Shown: positions 1 to 8,089, numbered from the stretch's first letter. The stretch: DNA of 26,399 nt from Pseudomonadota bacterium (GCA_023423695.1 JAFAFA010000037.1:1-26399); one strand, 5' to 3'. Numbers and translations are program-made. Notes: a model not told the origin generated them from the letters alone.

Positions 1-506
1 TGCAGAAGGAGGTTCTGGACGACGTGGAGCGCACGCTGCGCACCGAGTTCATGACCAACCTCGCCCGCACCAGCCGGCGCGACAGCCACGAGATGCTGGC
101 GGAGATCTTCAACGGGCTGGACCGCACCACCGAGCACCGCTTCATGGCGGCGCTGGAGGAGCGCAACCGCGACAGCGCCGAGCGCATCAAGTCGCTGATG
201 TTCACCTTCGAGGATCTGTCGAAGCTCGACCCCGGCGGCGTCCAGACCGTCCTGCGCACGGTGGACAAGCAGAAGCTGGGCACCGCGCTGAAGGGGGCGT
301 CGGAGTCGCTGAAGGACCTGTTCTTCTCCAACATGTCCGAGCGCGCGGCCAAGATCCTGCGCGAGGACATGGCCGCCATGGGTCCGGTCCGCGTCCGCGA
401 TGTGGACGAGGCGCAGATGTACATGGTCCAGCTCGCCAAGGACCTCGCCGCCCGCGGCGAACTGGTGCTGGCCGAGGGCAGCGGCGAGAACGAGCTGATC
501 TACTGA
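1..506 (+). CDS. fliG: Flagellar motor switch protein FliG, C-terminal part (5' end outside window)
   Basis: FliG is part of the C-ring rotor of the flagellum; its C-terminal domain meets the MotA stator and sets torque and direction. The reading frame is open from base 3 and gives 167 residues up to TGA at 504-506. The middle and C-terminal FliG domains are clear: the MFTFEDLSKLD segment, then the ALKGASESLKDLFFSNMSERAAKIL segment read in pieces, then the GPVRVRDVDEAQ block with the charged torque helix residues. Full FliG proteins are about 330-370 residues, so roughly half lies off the left edge. The gene is not followed by fliH or fliN; the next gene on the same strand is a TRAP binding protein 269 bases away. 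Family assignment is secure. Confidence 0.95.
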   Translation, partial: QKEVLDDVERTLRTEFMTNLARTSRRDSHEMLAEIFNGLDRTTEHRFMAALEERNRDSAERIKSLMFTFEDLSKLDPGGVQTVLRTVDKQKLGTALKGASESLKDLFFSNMSERAAKILREDMAAMGPVRVRDVDEAQMYMVQLAKDLAARGELVLAEGSGENELIY

Positions 507-775
507 TCGGGCATGGAGACCGCTGAGCCATAAGGGACGGGCCGCACTGATTTTTTCCCCGGCTGTAACATTGGAGGTTTGACGGATCGCTCGGAACGGT
601 GAACCCTTGGAGACCGAATGGGCAGGATCAGGGAGGCCGCTGTCACGATGCCTTGGCTATGGGCTGCTCGCGCAGGCTCCGGCCGGGCCGGACATCCGGC
701 TTCTGCCCACCGTCCGACCGGCCACAAGGCCGGCGGGCGCCGCTTCGGCCAACAATCAGGGAGCTTCCGAACATC
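507..775 (+). promoter_or_regulatory. Intergenic leader between fliG and dctP, with two short hairpins
   Basis: This 269-base stretch has no convincing gene. A T-rich run lies at 550-556 soon after the fliG stop, but I see no strong stem before it. Closer to dctP there are two compact inverted repeats: GCCGGA/TCCGGC at 688-701 and CCGGCC-ACAA-GGCCGG at 718-733. The second ends 42 bases before the dctP ATG, so the mRNA leader would be structured. The frame of dctP is open upstream to 599, but that stretch does not resemble the family and lacks a signal peptide. I could not identify a convincing -35/-10 pair. Promoter presence is inferred only from gene layout. Confidence 0.4.
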
Positions 776-1786
776 ATGACCGCTGACACGCTGCAATCCC
801 GTCTCGTCGCCCGGGTGGCCGGCCCGATCGTCGCCGGCCTGCTGGGGCTGGGCGTCGCCGCCGGGCCGCTGGCAGCACTCGCCGAGACCTGGGACATGCC
901 GACCCCCTACCCCGATACGAACCTGCACACCATCGTGGTGAAGCAGTTCGCGGAGGACGTGAAGGCGGCCACCGGCGGCAAGATCCAGATCACCGTCCAT
1001 TCCAACGGCTCGCTGATCCGCCATCCGGAGATCAAGCGCGCGGTCCAGTCCGGACAGGCGCAGCTGGGCGAGGTGCTGATCAGCTCCTGGGCGAACGAGG
1101 ACCCGCTCTTCGGCCTCGATTCGGTGCCCTTCCTCGCCACCGACTTCCAGGCGTCGCGCAAGCTCTACGACGTCTCCAAGCCGTATCTCGAAAAGAAGCT
1201 GGAGCGCCAGCGCCTGAAGCTGCTCTACTCGATTCCGTGGCCGCCGCAGGGCCTCTATGTTAAGGACGAGATCCAGTCGGTCGAGGGGCTGAAGGGGCAG
1301 AAGTTCCGCGCCTACAACCCGGCCACCACCCGCATCGCCGAGCTGAGCGGCGCCGTGCCGGTGAAGATCGAGGCGGCGGAGGTCGCGCAGGCCTTCGGCA
1401 CCGGCATCGTCACCGCGATGATCACGTCCGCCGCCACCGGCGTCGACACCAAGGCCTGGGATTTCGTCAAGGTTTATTATGACGTCCAGGCCTGGCTGCC
1501 GCGCAACATGGTCTTCGTCAACGCCGAGGTGTGGAAGGGGCTGGACGCCAACACCCAGAAGGCGGTCCAGGACGCCGCCGCCAAGGCCGAGGCCGCCGGT
1601 TGGGCCGAGTGGGAGAAGAAGACGGCCGAGCTGAACAAGACCATGGCCGGCAACGGCATGAAGGTCCTGCCGCCGTCCGACAAGCTGAAGGAAGGCCTGT
1701 CCGCCATCGGCAAGACCATGACCGACGAATGGACCAAGGCCGCCGGAGCCGACGGCGAGGCGATCGTCGCCGCCTTCCGCAAGTAA
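776..1786 (+). CDS. dctP: TRAP transporter periplasmic substrate-binding protein, DctP family
   Basis: This is the solute receptor of a tripartite ATP-independent periplasmic transporter; it delivers an organic acid to the DctQM membrane unit. The chosen start at 776 gives 336 residues with a classic Sec signal peptide: basic N-terminus, a hydrophobic core rich in Ala/Gly/Leu, and a likely cut after AALA. It lies behind a CAGGGAG ribosome site at 757-763. The mature part shows DctP hallmarks: LHTIVVKQFAEDV near the N-terminus, a GLKGQKFRAY segment with the conserved ligand-carboxylate Arg, and the long C-terminal helices. A longer in-frame start at 599 would bury the signal peptide and is rejected. 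It is first gene of dctPQM-pxpBC. The neighbouring pxp genes hint at 5-oxoproline or a related compound as ligand, but this is inference. Confidence 0.9.
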   Translation: MTADTLQSRLVARVAGPIVAGLLGLGVAAGPLAALAETWDMPTPYPDTNLHTIVVKQFAEDVKAATGGKIQITVHSNGSLIRHPEIKRAVQSGQAQLGEVLISSWANEDPLFGLDSVPFLATDFQASRKLYDVSKPYLEKKLERQRLKLLYSIPWPPQGLYVKDEIQSVEGLKGQKFRAYNPATTRIAELSGAVPVKIEAAEVAQAFGTGIVTAMITSAATGVDTKAWDFVKVYYDVQAWLPRNMVFVNAEVWKGLDANTQKAVQDAAAKAEAAGWAEWEKKTAELNKTMAGNGMKVLPPSDKLKEGLSAIGKTMTDEWTKAAGADGEAIVAAFRK

Positions 1787-1893
1787 CCGGCCGTTGAGTG
1801 TGCGCGGTATCCCGGCTGCCCTGCTGCGGCGTGCCGGGATACCGCCGCCGCCACGCCTCTTCGCTTCGACCGACCGCAGGAGGTGGTTGCGCC

Positions 1894-2403
1894 ATGCGCA
1901 CCGCACTGTCCATTCTTTACAGAACCGCCGAGATCCTGGGCGCGGTCGCGCTTGCCGCCATTGCCGTGCTGATCGTCACGCAGGTGGGAAGCCGCCTCGT
2001 CGGCCGCATGGTGCCGGGGGCCGACGAGCTTGCCGGCTATTGCATGGCCGCGTCCTTCTTCCTGATGCTGGGGCCGGCGCTGCGCCGAGGCTCCCACATC
2101 CGCGTCGGCGTGCTGGTGGAGCGGCTGCACGGCGCCACCCGCCGCGCCTTCGAACTGGCCTGCCTCGCCTTCGGCACGGCGCTGAGCGCCTATTTCGCTT
2201 GGTATTGGGTGCGCATGACCTATGATTCCTATGATTTCGGCGACCTCAGCCAGGGAGTGCTGCCGATCCCGCTGTGGATCCCGCAGGCGCTGATGGCGGC
2301 CGGGCTGGTGGTGCTGGTGATCGCCCTGCTGGACGATCTGGTGGCGGTGCTGCGGGGCGGGGACGCCTCATACCAGCATGCCGGCATGCAGAGCGAGGGC
2401 TGA
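1894..2403 (+). CDS. dctQ: TRAP transporter small membrane subunit, DctQ family
   Basis: DctQ is the small four-helix inner-membrane subunit that pairs with DctM. The start at 1894 follows a strong AGGAGG at 1878-1883 and gives 169 residues, normal for the family. Four hydrophobic segments are visible: around residues 10-30, 45-65, 85-105 and 130-150. Between the first two lies the typical VGRMVPGADELAGY region, followed by RRGSHIRVGVL, a recognisable DctQ pattern. The frame is open further upstream to 1798, but those residues are Cys/Arg-rich and unlike the family. It sits 107 bases after dctP and 3 bases before dctM, so it is clearly co-transcribed with dctM. Confidence 0.9.
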   Translation: MRTALSILYRTAEILGAVALAAIAVLIVTQVGSRLVGRMVPGADELAGYCMAASFFLMLGPALRRGSHIRVGVLVERLHGATRRAFELACLAFGTALSAYFAWYWVRMTYDSYDFGDLSQGVLPIPLWIPQALMAAGLVVLVIALLDDLVAVLRGGDASYQHAGMQSEG

Positions 2404-2406
2404 GCG

Positions 2407-3708
2407 ATGGATCAGACGACCGCATCCATCGTCGTCGTGGTGACGATGTTCCTGATGCTGGGCGCCGGCGTATGGGTGGCGCTTGCGCTGGCCGGCGTCG
2501 GCTTCGTCGCCATGGCGCTGTTCACCGCCCGGCCGGTGGGCATGGTGATGGCGACCAACATCTGGGGGGCCAGCACCTCCTGGACGCTGACGGCCTTGCC
2601 GTTGTTCATCTGGATGGGCGAGATCCTGTTCCGCACCCGCATCTCGTCCGACATGTTCAAGGGGCTGGCGCCCTGGACCGGCTGGTTGCCCGGCCGGCTG
2701 ATGCATGTGAACATCATCGGCTGCTCGATCTTCGCCGCGGTGTCGGGTTCCTCGGCCGCCACCGCCGCCACCATCGGCCGCATGACGATTCCGGAGCTGA
2801 ACCGGCGCGGCTACGACCAGATGATGACCCTGGGATCGCTGGCCGGGGCCGGCACGCTGGGGCTGCTGATCCCGCCCTCGATCATCATGATCGTCTATGG
2901 CGTCGCCGCCGACGTATCGATCGCCCGGCTGTTCATCGCCGGCGTCGTTCCCGGCATCGTGCTGACCGGCCTGTTCATGGTCTATGTCGGCGGCTGGTCG
3001 CTGCTGAACCCCGGACGGGTGCCGCCGCCCGAACCGTCGCAGAGCTTCGCCACTAAGATCCGCGACACCGGCGCGCTGATCCCGGTGATGCTGCTGATCG
3101 CCGCAGTTCTGGGGTCCATCTATGTCGGCATCGCCACCCCGACCGAGGCCGCCGGGATCGGCGTGCTTGGATCGCTGGTTCTGGCGCTGGCGACAGGCAC
3201 GTTGAACTGGACGACCTTCCGCGACAGCCTATTCGGCGCCGCCCACACCTCCTGCATGATCGGCTTCATCCTGGCGGGCGCGGCCTTCCTGACGGTGGCG
3301 ATGGGCTATACCGGCATCCCACGCCTGCTGGCGGAGTGGATCACCACGATGCAGCTGTCGCCGGCGGCGCTGCTGATGGCGCTGACCGCCTTCTTCATCG
3401 TGATGGGCTGCTTCCTCGACGGCATCTCCATGGTGGTGCTGACCACCTCGGTCATCCTGCCGATGGTTCAGCAGGCCGGCATCGACCTTCTTTGGTTCGG
3501 CATCTACATCATCATCGTGGTGGAGATGGCGCAGATCACGCCGCCGGTCGGCTTCAACCTGTTCGTGCTGCAGGCGATGACCGGCAGGAACATCTTCACC
3601 ATCGGCAAGGCCAGCCTGCCCTTCTTCCTGCTGATGGTCGTGATGGTGGCCCTGCTGTGGCTGTTCCCCGGCATGGTGACGTGGCTGCCGTCGATGATGA
3701 TCGGGTGA
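2407..3708 (+). CDS. dctM: TRAP transporter large permease subunit, DctM family
   Basis: DctM is the main transport subunit of the TRAP system, driving uptake with an ion gradient. The 433-residue protein is of normal length and almost wholly hydrophobic, with about 12 membrane segments. Family signatures include WMGEILFRT near the N-terminus, SGSSAATAATIGRMTIPEL (the first Na+/substrate hairpin region), LGLLIPPSIIMIVYG, and the repeat-related TPTEAAGIGV and ITPPVGFNLFVL segments. The start ATG is 3 bases after the dctQ stop. The stop is 11 bases before the likely start of pxpB, so transporter and enzyme genes form one transcription unit. Confidence 0.95.
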   Translation: MDQTTASIVVVVTMFLMLGAGVWVALALAGVGFVAMALFTARPVGMVMATNIWGASTSWTLTALPLFIWMGEILFRTRISSDMFKGLAPWTGWLPGRLMHVNIIGCSIFAAVSGSSAATAATIGRMTIPELNRRGYDQMMTLGSLAGAGTLGLLIPPSIIMIVYGVAADVSIARLFIAGVVPGIVLTGLFMVYVGGWSLLNPGRVPPPEPSQSFATKIRDTGALIPVMLLIAAVLGSIYVGIATPTEAAGIGVLGSLVLALATGTLNWTTFRDSLFGAAHTSCMIGFILAGAAFLTVAMGYTGIPRLLAEWITTMQLSPAALLMALTAFFIVMGCFLDGISMVVLTTSVILPMVQQAGIDLLWFGIYIIIVVEMAQITPPVGFNLFVLQAMTGRNIFTIGKASLPFFLLMVVMVALLWLFPGMVTWLPSMMIG

Positions 3709-3719
3709 GGAGCGTGGGC

Positions 3720-4442
3720 GTGGAAATCCGCTTCACCACCGCAGGCGACACCGCCTTCAACGTCGAGTTCGGCGAGGTTATCGACCGGGCGACCAACGCC
3801 CGCGTCATGGCTCTGCACGCCCGGCTGAAAGCCGACCCGCCGCCGGGACTGGTGGAGACGGTGCCGACCTTCCGCTCGCTGCTGGTGGTCTACGACCCGG
3901 TCGCCACCGGGCGGCGGGAGATGCAGGCGGCGGTGGAGGCGGCGGTGACCGGCAGCGACGCCGCCGCGGCCGAAGGGCGGCTGTGGCGTCTGCCGGTCTG
4001 CTACGACCCGGACCTCGGCCCCGATCTGGCGGAACTGGCGGGCGGGCTGGGACTGACCATGGAGCGGGTGGCGGAGTTGCACGGCTCGGCCGAGTATTTC
4101 GTCTACATGCTGGGCTTCATGCCGGGCTTCGGCTACATGGGCGACCTGCCGGCCGAATTGGAACGGCCGCGCCGGACGGAGCCGCGGGTGCGGGTGCCGG
4201 CCGGCTCCGTCGCCGTCGCCGGGCGGCTGACCACCGTCTATCCGTGGGACAGCCCCGGCGGCTGGCACCTGATCGGCCGCTGCCCGGTTCCACTCTACGA
4301 CGCCGGGCGGGCCGATCCCGTCCTGCTGGCCGCCGGCGACCGGGTGCGCTTCGAAGCGGTGGACCGCACCGCCTTCAACGGCGTCGCGCAGGCGGTGGCA
4401 AGCGGCCGCTTCGATCCCGTCAGCCTGAGGGCCGCATCATGA
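3720..4442 (+). CDS. pxpB: 5-oxoprolinase subunit PxpB (KipI / allophanate-hydrolase subunit 1 family)
   Basis: PxpB works with PxpC and PxpA to hydrolyse 5-oxoproline (pyroglutamate) to glutamate using ATP. The 240-residue product carries the family signatures: YMLGFMPGFGYMGDLP in the middle, PRVRVPAGSVAVAG, and YPWDSPGGWHLIGRCP toward the C-terminus. The start is GTG; I chose the one at 3720 because GAGG at 3707-3710 lies 9 bases upstream. GTG at 3714 is possible but too close to that site. The frame is open far upstream, but there it runs through dctM out of frame. Its stop overlaps the pxpC start (ATGA at 4439-4442), suggesting translational coupling and equal amounts of the two subunits. 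Confidence 0.9.
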   Translation: MEIRFTTAGDTAFNVEFGEVIDRATNARVMALHARLKADPPPGLVETVPTFRSLLVVYDPVATGRREMQAAVEAAVTGSDAAAAEGRLWRLPVCYDPDLGPDLAELAGGLGLTMERVAELHGSAEYFVYMLGFMPGFGYMGDLPAELERPRRTEPRVRVPAGSVAVAGRLTTVYPWDSPGGWHLIGRCPVPLYDAGRADPVLLAAGDRVRFEAVDRTAFNGVAQAVASGRFDPVSLRAAS

Positions 4443-5497
4443 ACGCCTTTTTGACGGTGGTGCGGCCGGGCCTGTTCGCGACGATCCAGGATCTGGGCAG
4501 GTTCGGCTTCCAGGAATTGGGCATGCCGGTGGCAGGCGCGCTCGACCCGGTGGCGCTGCGGCTCGCCAATGCGCTGGTCGGTAACCCACAGGGCATGGCG
4601 GGGCTGGAGATCGCCCTGCTCGGCCCCGTCCTGCGGGTGGAATCTCCAGCCGTCCGCTTCGCCGCGGTCGGCCCGCTGGCGATGGTGCTGGAGCGCGAGG
4701 GGGAGGTCTCTCAACCGCTGGAACCCCACCGCAGCCACACCCTACGCCAGGGCGATCTGCTGCGGCTGGGGGCAGTCGATGGGGCGTCGGTCGCCTATCT
4801 GGCAGTGGCCGGCGGCTTCGCTCTGGCTCCGGTGATGGGCAGCCTGTCCACCTATGTCCGGGCCGGCATCGGTCCGCTGGGTGGGCGTCCCCTGGGCCAG
4901 GACGACCGGTTGCCGCTCGTCCGCGACAGCGCGCCCGACGGGCCGGACATGGAACTGCCGCAGCCGCCGGAGTACGGTGTCGGACCGTTGCGTGTCGTGC
5001 TCGGGCCGCAGGACGACCGCTTCACCGAGCAGGCTTTGGCGACCTTTCTGTCGGCAACCTACCATGTCGGCAAGCAGGCCGACCGCATGGGCCTGCGGCT
5101 GGAAGGGCCGGTGCTGAAGCATCGCGGGTCGGCCGATATCCCGTCGGACGGGCTGGTCACCGGCTCCATCCAGGTGCCGGGCAACGGACAGCCGATCCTG
5201 CTGCTGAACGACCACCAGACCGCCGGGGGCTATGCCAAGATCGCCACCGTGATCTCTGCCGACCTGCCCCGCGCCGGCCGCCTGCGCCCCGGCGACCGCC
5301 TGTCCTTCCAGGCGGTGACGGTGGACGAGGCCGAAGCGATCCGCCGCCGGCAGGAACAGGCGATATCCGGCTGGATCCGCGCCATCCGCCCGGTGCGCCC
5401 GGCCGGCGGCATCGATCTGGAAGCGCTCTATGCGGAGAACCTGATCTCCGGCACGGTGGACATCGTCAATGGCGGCAGCGATCTGCCGCTGGTGTGA
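4439..5497 (+). CDS. pxpC: 5-oxoprolinase subunit PxpC (biotin-dependent carboxyltransferase / KipA family)
   Basis: PxpC is the partner of PxpB in the ATP-dependent 5-oxoprolinase. Older names are KipA and allophanate hydrolase subunit 2. The 352-residue protein has the family start VVRPGLFATIQDLGRFGFQ followed by GMPVAGALDPVALRLAN, the VAGGFALAPVMGSLSTY stretch, and the closing ADRMGLRLEGP and QTAGGYAKIATVI blocks. It overlaps pxpB by 4 bases. It is the last gene of the TRAP operon; a GC-rich hairpin element follows 12 bases after the stop. The third subunit, PxpA (LamB/YcsF family), is not encoded anywhere in this window, so activity would need a distant pxpA. Related urea-amidolyase-type functions cannot be excluded. 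Confidence 0.9.
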   Translation: MNAFLTVVRPGLFATIQDLGRFGFQELGMPVAGALDPVALRLANALVGNPQGMAGLEIALLGPVLRVESPAVRFAAVGPLAMVLEREGEVSQPLEPHRSHTLRQGDLLRLGAVDGASVAYLAVAGGFALAPVMGSLSTYVRAGIGPLGGRPLGQDDRLPLVRDSAPDGPDMELPQPPEYGVGPLRVVLGPQDDRFTEQALATFLSATYHVGKQADRMGLRLEGPVLKHRGSADIPSDGLVTGSIQVPGNGQPILLLNDHQTAGGYAKIATVISADLPRAGRLRPGDRLSFQAVTVDEAEAIRRRQEQAISGWIRAIRPVRPAGGIDLEALYAENLISGTVDIVNGGSDLPLV

Positions 5498-5509
5498 GGG
5501 GAAGTTAGA

Positions 5510-5614
5510 CCCCCACCTAACCTCCCCCGCTGGGCGGGGGAGGGACTGCCGCCGCTCTCCCAATCAAGCGCTTGTCCCCTCCCCCGCCCAGGGGGGGAGG
5601 GTTAGGGTGGGGGC
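5510..5614. repeat. GC-rich palindromic intergenic repeat, copy 1
   Basis: A 105-base element with imperfect terminal inverted repeats: it opens with CCCCCACCTAACCTCCCCC and closes with the reverse complement of CCCCCACCCTAACCCTCCCCC. Two internal stems are visible: a perfect 10-bp stem CCTCCCCCGC (5521-5530) with GCGGGGGAGG (5534-5543), and CCCTCCCCC with GGGGGGAGGG around 5578-5601. A second copy in the opposite orientation occurs at 26235-26399. Its position just after pxpC means it may also act as a transcription stop or mRNA stabiliser. No coding capacity is apparent. It resembles the dispersed intergenic palindromes common in GC-rich alphaproteobacteria. Confidence 0.85.
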
Positions 5615-5819
5615 AGACAGCTTGACCCAGTACATGGCGCCAAATGCGGCAATTGCCTGCATCTGCCGCTTAAATCAGCATCATACGGGAACAACCACCA
5701 CTCCCCTCACGGTGTAAAATTTGATCTAAATAACTGATGTAAAACAATAAGCCCGAAAACGGCATGCGCTTTGCTATCTAAGCATCTGCAATGCGCAACG
5801 CGAAACGGACGGTACAGCC
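5615..5819 (+). promoter_or_regulatory. AT-rich control region upstream of the polyamine-type ABC operon
   Basis: This 205-base stretch has no gene and is much richer in A/T than its surroundings. It holds a perfect palindrome GGCAATTGCC at 5648-5657 and a direct repeat TGTAAAA at 5713-5719 and 5738-5744, 25 bases apart from start to start. Both are plausible regulator contact sites. The sigma-54-like promoter listed separately is at 5760-5775. No regulator can be named from the sites alone. Confidence 0.5.
5760..5775 (+). promoter_or_regulatory. Candidate sigma-54 (RpoN) -24/-12 promoter
   Basis: CGGCATGCGCTTTGCT matches the consensus TGGCAC-N5-TTGCW at GGCA, TTGC and the final T. The key GG (5761-5762) and GC (5773-5774) have the exact required 12-base offset. 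Mismatches are the first T and the C of CAC. Transcription would begin near 5786, giving a leader of about 34 bases before the ATG at 5820. RpoN promoters are typical of nitrogen-controlled uptake genes, which suits an importer of an N-rich compound. No clear NtrC dyad was found. Confidence 0.5.
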
Positions 5820-6938
5820 ATGGTCGGAGCCTCGCAAAGCAGCCAGTCGGCCCAGCGTGGGCAGACGCTTCTTCTCGACGGGATCACCCAGCGCTACGGC
5901 AACACGCTGGCCGTCAACGAGGTGACGCTCGACATCAAGGGCGGAGAGCTGGTTGCCCTGCTCGGGCCGTCGGGCTGCGGCAAGACGACCCTGCTGCGGA
6001 TCATCGCCGGCTTCATGGCCCAGACCAAGGGTCATGTCATCGTCGGCGGCGAGGCCATCGACGGGCTGCCGCCCAACCGCCGCTCCGTCGGCATCGTCTT
6101 CCAGAACTACGCGCTGTTCCCGCACATGACGGTGGCGGAGAACGTCGCCTATGGACTGGACGCTCGCGGCGTCGACCGCTCCACCCAGCGCAGCGAAGCC
6201 CAGCGCATGCTGGATCTGGTGAAGCTGGGCCATCTCGGCGACCGCATGCCGCGCCAGCTGTCCGGCGGGCAGCAGCAGCGCGTCGCGCTGGCCCGCGCGC
6301 TGGCGGTCAACCCGTCGATCCTGCTGCTGGACGAGCCCTTCGCCGCGTTGGACAAGAACCTGCGCCTGGACATGCAGATCGAGGTGAAGCGCATCCAACG
6401 CCTGTCCGGCATCACCACCATCCTGGTCACCCACGACCAGGAGGAAGCGCTGTCGATGGCCGACCGCGTGGCGGTGCTGAGCCAGGGCCGGCTGGAGCAG
6501 TTCTCCCCGCCGACCGACATCTACGACGCGCCGGACAGCCTGTTCGTCAACACCTTCGTCGGCTCCGCCAACCTGCTGGGCGGCGTGCTGGTCGGTGCCG
6601 ACCGCAGCGGCGGCACGGTGCGGCTGGATGCCGGCGGCACCATCGAAACGCGCGCACCCAAGGGCGACGTCCGCCCCGGTGGCCGCGTCACCGTCTGCCT
6701 GCGGCCGGAGCATCTGCGCGTCGATCAGGCGGCCGCCGGCGCCGATACGCTGAACGGCGTGGTGGAGATGGGGCTACCGCTGGGAGCCACCGTCGTCCAT
6801 GAGGTGCGCATCGCCGACGGGTCGGCGGTGAAGGTGTCGGAACCGCGCATCGACCGCGCCGCCCTGTTCGCTCCCGGCACTCCGGTGCGCCTCGCCCCGG
6901 TCGCCCCCCGCCTCGCCTCGGTCTTCGCCGCGGCCTGA
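5820..6938 (+). CDS. ABC transporter ATP-binding protein, spermidine/putrescine (PotA) type
   Basis: The ATPase powers import through the two permeases encoded downstream. In the 372-residue protein, Walker A is GPSGCGKTT (residues 49-57), the Q-loop is VFQNYALFPHMTV (about 93-105), the ABC signature is LSGGQQQR (147-154), Walker B is LLLDEP (168-173) and the H-loop is LVTHDQEEA. The last 100 residues form a TOBE_2 domain, typical of the PotA/FbpC class and absent in short ATPases. The ribosome site is weak, but no better in-frame start lies nearby. It leads the operon ATPase, binding protein, permease, permease and is preceded by a possible sigma-54 promoter. Substrate is unknown; ureide, amine or opine-like compounds are all possible. 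Confidence 0.92.
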   Translation: MVGASQSSQSAQRGQTLLLDGITQRYGNTLAVNEVTLDIKGGELVALLGPSGCGKTTLLRIIAGFMAQTKGHVIVGGEAIDGLPPNRRSVGIVFQNYALFPHMTVAENVAYGLDARGVDRSTQRSEAQRMLDLVKLGHLGDRMPRQLSGGQQQRVALARALAVNPSILLLDEPFAALDKNLRLDMQIEVKRIQRLSGITTILVTHDQEEALSMADRVAVLSQGRLEQFSPPTDIYDAPDSLFVNTFVGSANLLGGVLVGADRSGGTVRLDAGGTIETRAPKGDVRPGGRVTVCLRPEHLRVDQAAAGADTLNGVVEMGLPLGATVVHEVRIADGSAVKVSEPRIDRAALFAPGTPVRLAPVAPRLASVFAAA

Positions 6939-6988
6939 TCCGTCTTTCCTTTTCCCCTATCGCCTCCCCCATCCGACAGGAGTGATCC

Positions 6989-8035
6989 ATGCTGCTGACC
7001 CGCCGCACCCTGATGCAGACGGCCCTGACGCTGGGTGCCATGCACGCCTTTCCCGGCCTGACCTGGGCACAGGCGCGCCCGCTGGTCTTCGCGACCTTCA
7101 CCGGCAGCTGGGAGGAGGCGCACAAGGCCGTGCTCGTCCCCGCCTTCCGCAAGGCGACCGGCAATGCCGACATGGTGCTCGACCCCATGCTGTCGGTCGA
7201 CCAGATCGCCAAGGTGAACGCGGCGAAGAGCAATCCGCCGATCGACGTCATGCTGCATGATCCGGGACCCGCGCTGCAGGCCATCGCCCAGGATCTGGTC
7301 GAACCCTATCCGGTGGAGAAAAGCGCCCATTACAAGGATCTGATCCCGGAGGCCCAGGTGGCGATGGGGCCGTCGCCCTTCTTCCAGGTGGTGGGCATCA
7401 CCTACAACCCGGAAACGGTGAAGACGCCGCCGACCTCCTGGGCAGATCTGTGGAAGCCGGAATTCAAGGGCCGCGTCGGGATCACCAACCTGAACTCCAC
7501 GCTCGGCACCGGCTTCATGGTGGAACTCGCCAAGATGCATGGCGGGTCGGAGTCCAACATCGACCCTGCCTTCAAGGCGCTGGACTCGCTGCGCCCGAGC
7601 CTCGCCGCCGTCGCCGCCAATCCGGGGCAGCTCGCCACCCTGTTCCAGCAGGGCCAGATCGACATCTCCCCCGGCAACTTCAACGCCATCCAGATCCTGA
7701 AGGCGCGCGGCGTCCCGGTGGAGTTCGTCATCCCCAAGGAAGGCGCCATCGCCTTCAAGACCACGATCCACGTCGTCAAGAACTCCCCGAACAAGGAGCT
7801 GGCCTTCAAACTGATCGAGGCCGCCCTGTCGCCGGAGGTCCAGACCAAGCTGATGGAGGAGCCGTTCCTGATCGTACCGACCAACACCAAGGTCGCGATC
7901 AAGGGCGAATTGGCCAAGACGCTGGCCAAGGACCATGCCGAGATCGCGAAGAAGTTCGTGTTCCAGGACTGGGCCAAGATCAACGAGCAGCGCAGCGCCT
8001 TGATCGAACGGTTCAACCGCGAGATCAGGGTGTGA
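6989..8035 (+). CDS. ABC transporter substrate-binding protein, PotD-like family
   Basis: This periplasmic receptor belongs to the extracellular solute-binding family used by polyamine-type importers. It has 348 residues and starts at 6989 behind ACAGGAGTG (good ribosome site). The N-terminus LLTRRTLMQTALTLGAMHAF has a twin-arginine flavour and ends at a likely cut after WAQA, so Tat export is possible, though the motif is not perfect. The mature part has family landmarks such as VVGITYNPETVKTPPTSWADLWKPE (read as two pieces), KGRVGITN, and the late KELAFKLIEAALSPEVQ. It lies 50 bases after the ATPase gene. A stable hairpin separates it from the permeases, a common way to make more binding protein than permease. 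Confidence 0.9.
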   Translation: MLLTRRTLMQTALTLGAMHAFPGLTWAQARPLVFATFTGSWEEAHKAVLVPAFRKATGNADMVLDPMLSVDQIAKVNAAKSNPPIDVMLHDPGPALQAIAQDLVEPYPVEKSAHYKDLIPEAQVAMGPSPFFQVVGITYNPETVKTPPTSWADLWKPEFKGRVGITNLNSTLGTGFMVELAKMHGGSESNIDPAFKALDSLRPSLAAVAANPGQLATLFQQGQIDISPGNFNAIQILKARGVPVEFVIPKEGAIAFKTTIHVVKNSPNKELAFKLIEAALSPEVQTKLMEEPFLIVPTNTKVAIKGELAKTLAKDHAEIAKKFVFQDWAKINEQRSALIERFNREIRV

Positions 8036-8046
8036 GGCATTAGCTA

Positions 8047-8069
8047 CCCTCTCCCGTCCCGGGAGAGGG
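8047..8069 (+). repeat. Intercistronic hairpin between binding protein and permease genes
   Basis: A perfect 9-bp stem CCCTCTCCC (8047-8055) / GGGAGAGGG (8061-8069) with a 5-base loop lies 11 bases after the binding-protein stop and just before the AAGGAG ribosome site of the first permease. There is no T-run after it, so it is unlikely to be a full terminator. By analogy with known transport operons it may protect the 3' end of the upstream message or cause partial stopping. Confidence 0.65.
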
Positions 8070-8089
8070 ATATCGGAAAGGAGCCCCCG

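Noticed and set aside
599..775. Longer N-terminus for dctP
   Set aside because: The extra 59 residues are Arg/Pro/Cys-rich and would place the signal peptide internally; the ATG at 776 gives a textbook Sec signal.
500..1906. A 468-codon minus-strand frame opposite dctP
   Set aside because: Antisense shadow of a secure TRAP binding protein gene; composition not protein-like.
5510..5614. Possible CRISPR or tandem array
   Set aside because: It is a single palindromic element with terminal inverted repeats and no regularly spaced units or spacers.
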